Source: CAVHIG01 sp963636105 (GTDB lineage Bacteria; Bacillota; Clostridia; Peptostreptococcales; Anaerovoracaceae). From it: a stretch of DNA of 57,856 nucleotides. Below the pieces are notes generated by a model. It was given only the letters and a program-made list of their open reading frames with translations, was not told where the DNA came from and ran no database searches. The stretch spans positions 1 to 57,856 of the forward strand of contig CAVHIG010000002.1 in the NCBI GenBank assembly GCA_963636105.1, written 5' to 3'. This document shows positions 41,364-50,808 of the stretch, piece after piece; the stretch's first letter is position 1, and every line of letters starts with the position of its first letter. Position numbers and translations under genes: made by a program.

Positions 41364-42226
41364 GTGAAATAGTAATACAAATAGCAAAGGGCGGGCAGAG
41401 AGATGAGGCGGAGGCCTTTGCCTGCAAAAATAATATCCCTATAATCGAAGCGTCAGCAGGCGAAGTGGCAGGCGCGGAAAAGAGCTATGCTATCTCTCCT
41501 GTGAAGAAAAATATTGCCGGTCCGCAGCTTAGAGGAAAAGCCGGCAGAGCTCTCAGGGCCGCGGAAACTGCCGAGGCAGGGCTCACGCTGCGTTTTGACG
41601 CAAAAGGGGTGTCTCTTTTGGGCTATGGCCTCACATATCAGGGCGATTTTGAGGGAATGCTGCATCGCATTACAAACGGTAGGCTGGCGCACGAGCTGCT
41701 TGTGCGTGCCGCAAAATTGCCGGGTGAGAAAAGCCAAAGAAGAAGAGCGGTGGATGCTACGGCCGGTATGGGTGAGGATGCATTGCTTTTGGCAGCCTGC
41801 GGCTATGAGGTGACGCTATGCGAGCAAAATCCGGTGATCGCGCTGCTTTTAAAGGATGCGCTGCGTCGCGCAAAAAACAATCCGGAGCTTAAGGATATCA
41901 TAGCGCGGATGAGCCTTTACCAAGGTGACAGCATTGAGCTTTTGCATAAGCCTGAGACTATCTGCGCAGATGCTGTAAATCTCATATATCTCGATCCTAT
42001 GTTTCCAAAACGGCAAAAATCCGGGCTCATAAATAAAAAGCTTCAGCTTATTCAAAAGCTTGAGCCGCCATGCAATACGCAGGAGGAGCTCTTTTCAGCC
42101 GCGCTGGCTGCTTCGCCGCAAAAGATCATTGTGAAAAGACCGCTTAAAAGCCCGTATCTTGCGGATCGCGAGCCCTCATACACACTAAAGGGCAAGGCCA
42201 TTCGCTACGACTGTTATGTGCTTTAA
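41360..42226 (+). CDS. rsmJ: 16S rRNA (guanine-1516-N2)-methyltransferase, RsmJ type
   Basis: A 288-residue Rossmann methyltransferase. The RsmJ marks are VDATAGMGEDALLLAACGYE (SAM-binding loop), EQNPVIALLLKDALRRAKNN, NLIYLDPMFPKRQKSGLINK and the C-terminal KIIVKRPLKSPYLADREPSY. The family methylates G1516 of 16S rRNA using SAM; the first 85 residues are a divergent extension. No ribosome binding site stands close to its ATG, so start choice rests on the frame and the ATGA overlap. It carries a GCGGAAAC copy at 41561. Confidence 0.85.
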   Translation: MSEIVIQIAKGGQRDEAEAFACKNNIPIIEASAGEVAGAEKSYAISPVKKNIAGPQLRGKAGRALRAAETAEAGLTLRFDAKGVSLLGYGLTYQGDFEGMLHRITNGRLAHELLVRAAKLPGEKSQRRRAVDATAGMGEDALLLAACGYEVTLCEQNPVIALLLKDALRRAKNNPELKDIIARMSLYQGDSIELLHKPETICADAVNLIYLDPMFPKRQKSGLINKKLQLIQKLEPPCNTQEELFSAALAASPQKIIVKRPLKSPYLADREPSYTLKGKAIRYDCYVL

Positions 42227-42304
42227 GAGGAGAGAGTGGACGCTTTCGCAAAGGCTATTTCACGGATTTTGCGTCAATATCGATGAAAATATACTATGAT
42301 ATAA

Positions 42305-42348
42305 AAAAGGCCGGCATAGCTTGAAATTTCAAGCTATGCCGGCCTTTT
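42305..42348. terminator. 44-bp perfect palindrome, bidirectional terminator
   Basis: The 22 bases at 42305-42326 are the exact reverse complement of 42327-42348, with core GGCCGGCATAGCTTGAAA. The flanking A and T runs serve as U-tracts for both converging units, rsmJ and the PBP gene. Confidence 0.92.
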
Positions 42349-42360
42349 AAATTTCTTGAT

Positions 42361-45300
42361 TTACAGCCATGCAGGCATGTCGTCGCCTGAGCCGCCTCCG
42401 GAATCACCGGAACCTCCCTCGCCGGAAGGAGTACCGCCGTTTCCGCCGCCATCACCTGAGCCTCCGCCCGGGTGAGTGCCTTGTGATGGGTCTGTGCCGG
42501 AACCGTTTTCGGAGCTGCCATTACCCGGAGTGTTGTTGTCAAGCCAGCCCGGCGTCTCATCAGGTGACTGGGTATCCGTTGCATTCGGATCTGTCCCGTC
42601 CTCTGTGCCCGGCTCCTCGACAGCTGAAGGATCCTTGAGCTCCATGCCATTCCAGGTGTATGTGCCGGCTGATTCTGAATCTACAGGGTAGCTTGAGGTG
42701 TCGAGGTTATGGATGCCGCAATAGTAGTGAGGAACCTCATAGGCTATATCGCCTACGGAGGAGCTTACGGCATATGGTCTCTTTACGCCAAAGGCGGTCG
42801 TCGTGTCTGTGCACCAAGGCGTAGCCAGGTAGCCTGATTCGGAGCAAATGGTCACATATGTGTGGACATTGTCATACTCTGACGGCACGGTACCCGTTAT
42901 GAAGTATTCTGATCTTACGGTGCCGCGCGAATCAAGGCTGCTCAAATCGCTTGCCAAAAGGCCGCTCTTTGTGTCGATTGTAGCGCTTGTCACGTTTGAA
43001 GGTGCGGAAGGGTAGGAGCCTGCAGGCAGACCCTCGCATACCTGTGACATTATCTTACTCCAAAGTGTCGCTGCCGCACTACTGTCTTTGGAAAGCTCTA
43101 TATTTACGTCATTTCCTATCCAAATGGCCGCTGAGTATTGCGGTGTAAAGCCGGCAAACCAAATGTCGTATTTTTCATTTGTAGTACCGGTCTTGCCTCC
43201 GACTGATCTGCCTGAGATCGCGGCGCGTGAGCCGAGGCCGTCACTTACAACGGAGCGCAATATATCTGTCATTATGAAGGCTACTCCGCTATTGAAGACC
43301 TGTGTGGAGTTTGGCTCATTTGTCAATACGGTCTCGCCCTTTCTGTTTGTGACAGAGGTGTAGGATATAGCATCTACATGTGTACCGCCATTCGGGAAGG
43401 TGCCATAGGCCGAGGCCATTTCAAGAGGAGATATGCCGACCGACATACCGCCCAGTGCCAGAGCAGCAGGGTTCATGTCGTTTGTCTCTCCGCTTTCAAC
43501 CACGCTTGTGATGCCCATTTTCTTCAGGAAATTTACTGAGTATGTAGCACCGATTTGCTGGAATACCTTGACTGAGCATACATTTACAGACTGCTGTACG
43601 GCAGATCTGAGCGTGTAGAGGCCGCGGTATGAGTTGTACCAGTTTTTCGGCCAGGTTTTGCCATTTACTACAAGTGGTGAGTCATCTATCACGCTTGCGG
43701 CTGTCAGGTAATTTCCATAGAGATTTGCATCATCGCCGCCGAGATTTTGTGTCTCACCATTTGCGGCCGCTTCGTATCCGCTTTGCAATGCAGGACCGTA
43801 TACAGCAAGAGGTTTGATTGAGGAACCCGGCTGCTGCGGATTTGTCGCTCTGTTGTAGAGGAGTCTGCCCTCAGTGCCTCTGCCGCCAACCATCGCCTTT
43901 ATTCCGCCGGTCTTGTAGTCCACGATGACCATAGCGCCCTGCGGCTGGATTACCTTTTGCTTCATGGTGTAGTGCTCGCTTGCGAGGCTTATGCTGCTGT
44001 CTCCCACTGTAAAGAAGGAAGGATTATCCGTAAAGAAGCTTGCTGATATGATGAGATTTCCGTCCTCATTTCTGGTCTTGTATTGCTGCGCGATATTTAT
44101 ATATCCGCCTTCTATGCTGTAGAATATGCCGTCTTCTATCACGTACATGTTTTTGAATTCTACACTGTAATCTGTCTCGCCACCGGCTGATGTCTTGTAG
44201 AAATTCAATCTTTGTCCCTTTTTGAGAAGCAAGTCGCCGTTTGACTGCCACTCGTATTCTGAAGGCTGAAGCGTAAATGTACCATTTGCGTCGAAGAAAT
44301 TCGATGTACTGTAGAGAAGTATCTTGCCGTTGTCACTTACGACGTTTCCCGCGCTGTCCTTATTTAAATTCTGTACGCCCGGGAAGTTTGAAGAATTGGC
44401 AAATTCCTTTTCGACAATCTTCTGCGCCTTGCTGCTCATGGTGGTATAGATATTCAGACCGCCCGTGTATACAAGCTGCTTTGCCGCTGCATATTCGATA
44501 TTTCTCTCTTCCATGAGTGCTTCTATGACATCATTTATGACATAGTCCGCAAAATATGAGGAAATTTCGGAGGTCGAATCAAGGGTCGGGTTCATGTGAG
44601 CCCGCAGGTCATCATTTGCGGCCACATCGTACTCTTCCTGAGTGAGCATAGGCTCACCGTTTCTATCCTTTTGCGCGAGCATGTTTTTCAGTACAAGCGC
44701 TCGTCTGTCAGAGGAGGCATCACCGTTGTAGATATAGGTGAATTCACTGCCTTCTGCGAGTATGTTTGGATTGTCTGCTGTGACATCCTCACTGTAGAGA
44801 CGCTTTACAAGAGCACAGGAGTCAGGCATTTTTGGAAGAGCGGCCAGTGCCGCGCATTCTAATGTTGTGAGCTCCTGCACATCCTTGGAAAAATATGCCT
44901 GTGAGGCTGCTTGCACACCGTAGGCATTGTAGCCGAGATATATGGTGTTTAGATAGGCCTCGATAATCTGCTCCTTTGTAAGGTTCTTTTCAAGAAGAAC
45001 CGTGTAATATGCTTCAGTGATTTTTCTGCTCAGTGTTCTCTCAGACTTGCTGTCCGCAAGATAAAGGTTTCTTGCGAGCTGCTGAGTGAGTGTACTTGTG
45101 CCGCTTATTCTGCCGCCGTTGAAGACAGCATCCTTTATGGCACCGAAGATACGTATTACATTGAAACCGTTGTGATCCCAGAAGGTCTTGTCCTCAATAG
45201 CCACAACGGCATTTATGAGATCATCCGGCATATCCGCTAAGGCTACATTTGTACGCAATCCCTGTCCGCTTTGGAAAACACTGTCTATGACATTTCCTTC

Positions 45301-45897
45301 ATCGTCATAGAGCACGGAATTTTCGCTCAGAAGCGAATAAATATTGTCCGGATCGATTTCGGGAGCCTTCGAAATGATCGAAAAGGTGAGAGCAGCCACC
45401 GCAATCACACAAATGAGGCAAAGTATGATGGCAAGCCTGAGCAGTTTTTTCCAATTCAGCTTGTACTTTTTATGCTTTCTGCGTCCCTTTTTCTTGCCCA
45501 TAGGAGCTCCACTTTCTGCAAAATCGTCATCATTTTGCGTCATAATTTTACTGTGCACGAAGCCTCCGGCCTTATCCGCACTGTCTCTCAGCTTGCCCTT
45601 GAGAGCGCCGAGCTTGCTTTCGGATTGCTGCTCTTCAAGCCTCTCGAGTCGGGTCTTACGCCTCTTTTCAAGCGGGGTAAGGCTTTCGTCATCTTGCGCA
45701 TTATGCGCATTTTCATATATGCGCGTCTCATCGGGAACAGCGCTGCCGCTTCCGGTGGATTTATTGAAGTCCTCACTTATTTTGTCAAATTGAGCAAAGA
45801 ATTCATCAATCTCGCGCTGCTTTTTTTCCCTATTGTAGTCGTCTGACATAGAAAATTTCATGTCTGCAATTTGTGCCACTTGGCCGCAAGGCCGCAC
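42361..45897 (-). CDS. ponA: Penicillin-binding protein 1A, very long form
   Basis: A bifunctional class A PBP of 1,178 residues if the GTG at 45897 is used. An unusual charged cytoplasmic N-terminus of about 150 residues precedes one transmembrane helix (KLLRLAIILCLICVIAVAAL), then the GT51 glycosyltransferase (catalytic VVAIEDKTFWDHNGF; GTSTLTQQLARNLYL) and the transpeptidase with SxxK (QQPGSSIKPLAVYG), SxN (QQSVNVCSVK) and KTG (GGKTGTTNEKYDIWFAGFTP). The C-terminal 100 residues are a Gly/Ser/Pro/Asp-rich tail, possibly in the wall. Start alternatives are ATG 45861 and 45849; no ribosome binding site is well placed. It makes and cross-links peptidoglycan. Confidence 0.92.
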   Translation of the reverse strand: MRPCGQVAQIADMKFSMSDDYNREKKQREIDEFFAQFDKISEDFNKSTGSGSAVPDETRIYENAHNAQDDESLTPLEKRRKTRLERLEEQQSESKLGALKGKLRDSADKAGGFVHSKIMTQNDDDFAESGAPMGKKKGRRKHKKYKLNWKKLLRLAIILCLICVIAVAALTFSIISKAPEIDPDNIYSLLSENSVLYDDEGNVIDSVFQSGQGLRTNVALADMPDDLINAVVAIEDKTFWDHNGFNVIRIFGAIKDAVFNGGRISGTSTLTQQLARNLYLADSKSERTLSRKITEAYYTVLLEKNLTKEQIIEAYLNTIYLGYNAYGVQAASQAYFSKDVQELTTLECAALAALPKMPDSCALVKRLYSEDVTADNPNILAEGSEFTYIYNGDASSDRRALVLKNMLAQKDRNGEPMLTQEEYDVAANDDLRAHMNPTLDSTSEISSYFADYVINDVIEALMEERNIEYAAAKQLVYTGGLNIYTTMSSKAQKIVEKEFANSSNFPGVQNLNKDSAGNVVSDNGKILLYSTSNFFDANGTFTLQPSEYEWQSNGDLLLKKGQRLNFYKTSAGGETDYSVEFKNMYVIEDGIFYSIEGGYINIAQQYKTRNEDGNLIISASFFTDNPSFFTVGDSSISLASEHYTMKQKVIQPQGAMVIVDYKTGGIKAMVGGRGTEGRLLYNRATNPQQPGSSIKPLAVYGPALQSGYEAAANGETQNLGGDDANLYGNYLTAASVIDDSPLVVNGKTWPKNWYNSYRGLYTLRSAVQQSVNVCSVKVFQQIGATYSVNFLKKMGITSVVESGETNDMNPAALALGGMSVGISPLEMASAYGTFPNGGTHVDAISYTSVTNRKGETVLTNEPNSTQVFNSGVAFIMTDILRSVVSDGLGSRAAISGRSVGGKTGTTNEKYDIWFAGFTPQYSAAIWIGNDVNIELSKDSSAAATLWSKIMSQVCEGLPAGSYPSAPSNVTSATIDTKSGLLASDLSSLDSRGTVRSEYFITGTVPSEYDNVHTYVTICSESGYLATPWCTDTTTAFGVKRPYAVSSSVGDIAYEVPHYYCGIHNLDTSSYPVDSESAGTYTWNGMELKDPSAVEEPGTEDGTDPNATDTQSPDETPGWLDNNTPGNGSSENGSGTDPSQGTHPGGGSGDGGGNGGTPSGEGGSGDSGGGSGDDMPAWL

Positions 45898-45995
45898 AAA
45901 TGCGCAGATTTTCTCCTTTCTTAAAGGAATTTTGAATAGGGCATGGAAATAGCCCTAAAAGATATTGTACCACAATATTTATATTTAGCAAAGGC

Positions 45996-46024
45996 TTGAT
46001 TTATTAGAAGAAATGTTGTAGAAT
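45996..46024 (+). promoter_or_regulatory. Promoter of comEC
   Basis: TTGATT (45996-46001), a 17-base spacer and TAGAAT (46019-46024). The start near 46031 would make the ATG at 46033 leaderless, which supports the TTG start at 46072. No ComK box or SigH-type -35/-10 is evident. Confidence 0.6.
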
Positions 46025-46071
46025 ACATTTGTATGGAGGACGGGCTTGCAAAGCGTGCAAAGGAGAATGCT

Positions 46072-48708
46072 TTGCGCAGACCTGTTGTAGTGATGGCGAT
46101 ATCCTTTTCTTTGGGTATCGCCGCTGGTTTTTATTTAAGAATACCAAAAGGCATGCCGGCGGTGGGGATTATCCTTGCCGCGCTTGGCATGTTTTTTATA
46201 TTTTTTGTTCAGCGGAAACGGCGCGGGCCTTGCGATAAGAAGGAGCATTGCGAGCCTTGCGGGGCGCAGGAGAAGGACAGCTTTTGCAGTGAGGCAAAAC
46301 TTGCTATACGCGCGGCGCTGATTCTTTTATGCTTTTTTGCCGGGATTTTAAATTTGCAAATACATACAGAAAAGGAAGAATATTTTGTGACGCATGCGGG
46401 AGAGAGCATCAGTTTTTTAGGCACGGTCACAAGCATAGAAAAAAAGGATGAGGATTACTTTCGCCTGACTGTACAAAAGGATTCCGGAGAAAAAATTTTA
46501 ATAAGCCTATATGGCGATTATAAAGATGTAGGAGGGGCTTTTGACGGCGAAGAGAAGAAGTCCCGTCTCAAAAATTACGGCGACCTCACAGGAAGAACTG
46601 TAAAAATCACCGCTACGCCTGAGCTTCCGGCCTCGCGCAGAAACCCGAATTGCTTCGACTACCGCCGTTACCTCCTCACAAAGGGTATAGGGACGATCAG
46701 CAGCACAAAGCCGGCTGCCGTAGAGCTATATGATATCACATCTTCGCAGGCGCCTACGCTCTCGCGTGTGACGAAAATCAAAAATAAAATCCTAAATATA
46801 GTGGCTGTGGAACGCGCCGATTTCATAGAAAGAATCACGACTTCGATGAATCCGGATGCCGCAGGGCTTGTGATTGGAATGGTGCTCGGTGACAAAAACG
46901 AACTTTCGGATGATACCTATGAGCTCTTCCAAAAAAATGGTACGGCGCATATTTTGGCGGTGAGCGGCATACACATCGGAATCCTCTACGCCTGTGTCTA
47001 CACTCTTTTGGGGAAGAGAAAAAATCTTGCGGTCGGCTGCGCAAGCCTTGCGGTGCTCTTTTGCTATGCGGCCTTTGCGATGTGGGCGCCTTCCGTCATG
47101 CGAGCTGTATCCATGATCGCGCTGCACATCCTTTCGGAGCTGCTGCACAGAAGGTATGATATGCTCTGCGCCGGCGCCTTTTGCGCTTCAGTGATGCTTC
47201 TAAAAAATCCGATGTCGCTCTTTGACCTCGGATTCCAACTGTCATATATGGCAATTTTTGTACTTGCTGTAATCTTTCCACTGGCAAATCATCTTGCGGA
47301 GCGCGCGCTTGCACGCCCTTATGTGATAAAAAACAAAAATAAAACTTTTGTGGCTGTCTTGGCGGAGAAAACCATAATGCTATTTTTGCCTGCTTTTGTA
47401 TTGCAGCTCGGCATGATTCCGATCACGGCCTACACCTTCAATTATTTTTCTCTTGCTGCCTTCTTTGTAAACGTGCCGGTAATCTATCTTGCGGGCTTTA
47501 CGGTGCCCCTTGGCATCATTTTGGCGCCGCTTTTGAAATTCGCGGAAGGCTCCTTGCTTACGGGTGTGGCGGAAACGGCGGAGGAACTGCTTTGCGGGCT
47601 TTTGATCAAAATGAACAGGGGGGTATTTTTGCCGGGGCTTTCATACGGATATGTGACGAGCCCTCCGCTTTGGCTGCTCTTTTGCTACTACGGCCTGATT
47701 TTCTTTTTGACTTCCGAGACTGCTGTGATACTTTGGAAACGCAGTGGATATAAGGTTGATAGGCTGCGCGACAGTGCACAGAGAGTACGCGTCAGAGGAA
47801 AATATCAAAGGAGCCGCGCTGCCCTTGGAGGGGCGATAATTGCGGTGCTTTTGCTCTCATCTGCCGCGGCAGGCATTGTAAGCCATAGCAGCGGAGCAGC
47901 AAATTATGAAAAGGCGCAGCTGACCTTTGTGGACGTGGGGCAGGGAGACTGTCTGCATATAAGGACGCCGTCGGGGAAAAATATTCTTATAGACGGCGGT
48001 GGTAGCGCAAATTACGACGTGGGGAAAAAGACACTGCTCCCTTATCTCTTGAAAAATGGTGTAAAGAAGCTCGATCTTGTATTTGTGACGCACAGGCATA
48101 CGGATCATTATGCGGGCATTATGTCCCTGGCGCATGAGCTTGAAATTGAAAAGCTTGCGCTCTATGAAGCAAATTCGGTGCTGTCCGCGGAAATTTCGGA
48201 GGAGACGGGGATGGACGCGGGTGACATACTATATTTGAGTGCGGGTATGCGCGTGGATTTTGAGGATGGAGTGGCTGTGGAGGTAGTATCGCCTGAAAAA
48301 AAGAACATTCTGGAATATGAGCAGCTTACATCAGAAACTGGCGATGAAAATGCCATAAGCATGGTACTCAAGGTGGATTATTTGGGAGTGGAGGCGCTTA
48401 TGACAGCCGATATAGATACAGAAGGTGAAAAGGGCCTTTTGAAGAGAGGCTGCGATCTCAAGGCGGATATTTTGAAGGTGGCTCATCACGGAAGTAAGTA
48501 CAGCAGCGACGATGATTTTTTGCGCGCTGTATCGCCTGATGTGGCTGTTGTACAGGTTGGGAAAAACACATTTGGACATCCGACGCAGGAGGCGCTTTTG
48601 CGCATTTCTGATGCCGGCGCGGACATCTATCGAAATGACATACAGGGAGCGATATGTGTATATATAAAGGAAGGGCGGATAGAGAAAATATGCGGCGTCT
48701 GTGATTGA
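46072..48708 (+). CDS. comEC: DNA internalisation channel protein ComEC/Rec2
   Basis: An 878-residue membrane protein. The N-terminal DUF4131/OB-type region (about 40-215) is followed by the polytopic Competence domain (about 230-520; NGTAHILAVSGIHIGILYAC) and a C-terminal metallo-beta-lactamase domain with VTHRHTDHYAGIMSLAHELE and VAHHGSKYSSDD. The family forms the channel that takes single-stranded DNA across the membrane. I chose TTG 46072: AAAGGAG lies six bases upstream and the result begins (f)MRRPVVVMAISFSLG, a typical ComEC N-terminus; ATG 46033 has no ribosome binding site. It carries two GCGGAAAC copies (46212, 47569). No comEA, comF or comG is in the window. Confidence 0.9.
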   Translation: MRRPVVVMAISFSLGIAAGFYLRIPKGMPAVGIILAALGMFFIFFVQRKRRGPCDKKEHCEPCGAQEKDSFCSEAKLAIRAALILLCFFAGILNLQIHTEKEEYFVTHAGESISFLGTVTSIEKKDEDYFRLTVQKDSGEKILISLYGDYKDVGGAFDGEEKKSRLKNYGDLTGRTVKITATPELPASRRNPNCFDYRRYLLTKGIGTISSTKPAAVELYDITSSQAPTLSRVTKIKNKILNIVAVERADFIERITTSMNPDAAGLVIGMVLGDKNELSDDTYELFQKNGTAHILAVSGIHIGILYACVYTLLGKRKNLAVGCASLAVLFCYAAFAMWAPSVMRAVSMIALHILSELLHRRYDMLCAGAFCASVMLLKNPMSLFDLGFQLSYMAIFVLAVIFPLANHLAERALARPYVIKNKNKTFVAVLAEKTIMLFLPAFVLQLGMIPITAYTFNYFSLAAFFVNVPVIYLAGFTVPLGIILAPLLKFAEGSLLTGVAETAEELLCGLLIKMNRGVFLPGLSYGYVTSPPLWLLFCYYGLIFFLTSETAVILWKRSGYKVDRLRDSAQRVRVRGKYQRSRAALGGAIIAVLLLSSAAAGIVSHSSGAANYEKAQLTFVDVGQGDCLHIRTPSGKNILIDGGGSANYDVGKKTLLPYLLKNGVKKLDLVFVTHRHTDHYAGIMSLAHELEIEKLALYEANSVLSAEISEETGMDAGDILYLSAGMRVDFEDGVAVEVVSPEKKNILEYEQLTSETGDENAISMVLKVDYLGVEALMTADIDTEGEKGLLKRGCDLKADILKVAHHGSKYSSDDDFLRAVSPDVAVVQVGKNTFGHPTQEALLRISDAGADIYRNDIQGAICVYIKEGRIEKICGVCD

Positions 48709-48738
48709 GAACAAGGCTACGATAGCCGGTTTTCAATC
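48703..48738 (+). terminator. Long hairpin overlapping the comEC stop
   Basis: GATTGAGAAC (48703-48712) pairs with GTTTTCAATC (48729-48738) with one G-U pair, and GGCTA (48715-48719) with TAGCC (48723-48727). No strong U-tract follows, so it may be a terminator or an mRNA-end stabiliser. Confidence 0.55.
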
Positions 48739-48791
48739 GATGCTTAGATTTGATTTAACAAAAATTTAATAATTTATGGGATTCTTGTTTG

Positions 48792-48820
48792 TTGACTTAT
48801 AGGTTTGGAGATAGTAGAAT
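48792..48820 (+). promoter_or_regulatory. Promoter of the copper-amine-oxidase-N-like protein
   Basis: TTGACT (48792-48797), a 17-base spacer and TAGAAT (48815-48820). The start near 48827 is about 40 bases before the AAGGAGG site. Confidence 0.7.
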
Positions 48821-48882
48821 AAAATTGGGTTTTGATTTTCAGACCTGAAAATTCAATGAAAAGAAAAAAGGAGGTACTTTTC

Positions 48883-50388
48883 ATGAGAAAGATGCTTAGA
48901 AAGTTTGTGTCCCTGACGCTCGTCCTTGCGATGGTGCTCGGCGGCGCGGCATTTGCCTTCGCGGATAGCACAAACGACGCAGTTTCCGCGACAGCAAAGG
49001 AACCGACCGTAAAAGACGGATACAATGTAATGATAGACGGCGGTTATGTAAGCTTTACGGATGCTGTACCGCAGAACATAAGCGGAAGAATTATGGTGCC
49101 TTTCAGGGCAATCTTTGAGGCTATGGGCGCAAAGGTGGATTATGACAACGCTACAAAGACTGTTACGGCAGACAAGGACGATATCCACATTTCGTTTGTA
49201 ATCGGAAGCAAGGAAATTACTGTAAAAAAAGGCAGTGATGTATCCACAAAGACGATGGATGTAGCGGCATTCATAGAGGCGAAGACTTCCAGAACCTTTG
49301 TACCGACAAGATTTGTCGCAGAGGCTCTTGGTTATACAGTAGGCTGGGACAACACTGCAAAGACAGCGGTTGTAGTAGATACTGAAAGCATTTTTGCAAA
49401 CGCGGCAAATGATTTTTCGATCATTTCAAAGGCTCTTACGGGTACGGAGACTGATGCAAATGCCACTTACAGAAGCACAGGCGACCTGGCTATGAACTTT
49501 GCTATGAATGGACTTACAGAGGCAGATAATTTTGATCTTTCTGTAGAGGCTTCTCTCGATGGCCTTACAAAGGGTCTTGATGGCGAGATGAGCATGGCTG
49601 CAAGCTTCGATTTCGGAGATCTTTATAAGGATGCCGATGCTGATGAGGCTGCGATGGTAGAGGCTCTCAAGAATATTACGATAGACGTAAAAATGGACGC
49701 TGAGAGCGGAGATATCTGGTTTAAGTGCCCGGCTTTGAATGCTTTTGCTGGCGTGAGCGGCGACAATGTATGGTTCAAGATGAATATGTATGACCTGTAT
49801 GAAAGCATGGGCATAGATCTTAAGCCGCTGCTTTCAGGTGCTGAGAGCGGAAGCGTTGAGGTTTCTGATCTTTTGGAGACGCTTGTAAGTGAGGATTCGC
49901 TTGATGTGGATTCATATGATTCGATAAGCTCTTTGTATGTGCTTGCAAAGGCGATTGCAGGCGATGAGGCTTTCAAAACTACAAAGTCAGGTTCGACTAC
50001 TACATATACTGTTGCTGCAAATAAGGACAGTGTTATGAAGGTGCTTACAGAGAAGTTTGGCATGTCATCTGTAGAGGCTGCTTTGCTTCTTTTGGATAGC
50101 GGACTTACGGATTTCAATCTCAATATTTCTGTAAAGGAAAAGGCAAGCAAGGTTTCTGAGCTCTCAATCAAGGGAAATATGAATGCGGAAGACGGTACAG
50201 TGATAAGCCTTGAGCTTTATGGAGATGACACAAAGTCAAAGGTAGCTTTGTCCTTTGCGATGCCTTCTGTAATGAAGATGAGTGTAGAGGCAAACTCCAC
50301 TACAAAGCAGGTATCGGACAAGGTAGATACGACTCTTCCTGCCGGTGCTACTGTAATCGATTTGATGGAGGCGCTGAGCTCAAAATAG
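48883..50388 (+). CDS. Secreted protein with copper amine oxidase N-terminal-like domain
   Basis: A 501-residue exported protein. ATG 48883 follows AAAGGAGGT by about seven bases; the signal peptide KFVSLTLVLAMVLGGAAFAF ends at AFA-DS (about residue 28). Residues about 45-150 are a copper-amine-oxidase-N-like domain (IDGGYVSFTDAVPQNISGRI, FVPTRFVAEALGYTVGWDN), common in Clostridia surface proteins. The remaining about 340 residues are a beta-rich, Asp/Ser-rich region I cannot assign; no copper enzyme site is present. A GTTTCCGC copy lies in the linker after the signal peptide. Confidence 0.85.
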   Translation: MRKMLRKFVSLTLVLAMVLGGAAFAFADSTNDAVSATAKEPTVKDGYNVMIDGGYVSFTDAVPQNISGRIMVPFRAIFEAMGAKVDYDNATKTVTADKDDIHISFVIGSKEITVKKGSDVSTKTMDVAAFIEAKTSRTFVPTRFVAEALGYTVGWDNTAKTAVVVDTESIFANAANDFSIISKALTGTETDANATYRSTGDLAMNFAMNGLTEADNFDLSVEASLDGLTKGLDGEMSMAASFDFGDLYKDADADEAAMVEALKNITIDVKMDAESGDIWFKCPALNAFAGVSGDNVWFKMNMYDLYESMGIDLKPLLSGAESGSVEVSDLLETLVSEDSLDVDSYDSISSLYVLAKAIAGDEAFKTTKSGSTTTYTVAANKDSVMKVLTEKFGMSSVEAALLLLDSGLTDFNLNISVKEKASKVSELSIKGNMNAEDGTVISLELYGDDTKSKVALSFAMPSVMKMSVEANSTTKQVSDKVDTTLPAGATVIDLMEALSSK

Positions 50389-50436
50389 TCAGCTGAAAGC
50401 TTAAGCTTTGGCTGTTTTGACTATATTGAAATGACT

Positions 50437-50473
50437 GAAAACGGTGCAACTGCAAGGGTTGCGCCGTTTTTTT
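50437..50473 (+). terminator. Rho-independent terminator after the secreted protein gene
   Basis: AAAACGGTGCAAC (from 50437) pairs with GTTGCGCCGTTTT (to 50470) with one G-U pair and is followed by more T. Confidence 0.92.
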
Positions 50474-50483
50474 AGTCCCGAAA

Positions 50484-50549
50484 GTGAGGGCAGGTATTAG
50501 GTGAGCGCGGGCCTAAAGTGAGCAGGTCTCAAGCGAGCGCAGGCCTCAA
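50484..50549 (+). repeat. Degenerate tandem repeat of about 17 bp, four units
   Basis: Units start at 50484, 50501, 50518 and 50533: GTGAGGGCAGGTATTAG, GTGAGCGCGGGCCTAAA, GTGAGCAGGTCTCAA (two bases shorter) and GCGAGCGCAGGCCTCAA. A partial fifth follows. The 420-base gap 50389-50808 also holds a promoter and a structured leader; I see no gene. Confidence 0.75.
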
Positions 50550-50612
50550 GGGAGAGGCTTATACAAATGAAACTGGAAAATCGCTGGCAAAATATGTAAT
50601 TAGAGTTTTGCA

Positions 50613-50642
50613 TTGACAAATAGACCAAATATATGATATATT
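50613..50642 (+). promoter_or_regulatory. Promoter of tadZ
   Basis: TTGACA (50613-50618), an 18-base spacer and TATATT (50637-50642). The start near 50650 would give a long leader of about 160 bases. Confidence 0.7.
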
Positions 50643-50649
50643 GAAATTG

Positions 50650-50808
50650 CCAAACCGCGGCGGTTATTTTCTAATAACTAAATCGGGAGGAGGTCATAGA
50701 CTCGCCTCTTTGCTGTGCATTGTAGCATATTTTGGTTTTTTATAAAAGAGAAAAATTTCCTATTTACGCGAAACTTGCGGGGTCCTTAGTGTGAAGGAGG
50801 CGAATCAA
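50650..50808 (+). promoter_or_regulatory. Structured 5' leader of tadZ
   Basis: GTTATT/AATAAC forms a small hairpin early in the leader. TCGCCTC (50702-50708) is complementary to GAGGCGA (50797-50803), which contains the 3' end of the AAGGAGG site, with two more pairs (GA with TC) beyond a mismatch. Pairing would bury the ribosome binding site of tadZ. A second GGGAGGAGG at 50685-50693 has no start codon at a useful distance. Confidence 0.45.

Noticed and set aside
46033..46071. ATG 46033 as the comEC start
   Set aside because: It lacks a ribosome binding site and lies two bases from the predicted transcription start, whereas TTG 46072 fits spacing and family N-terminus.
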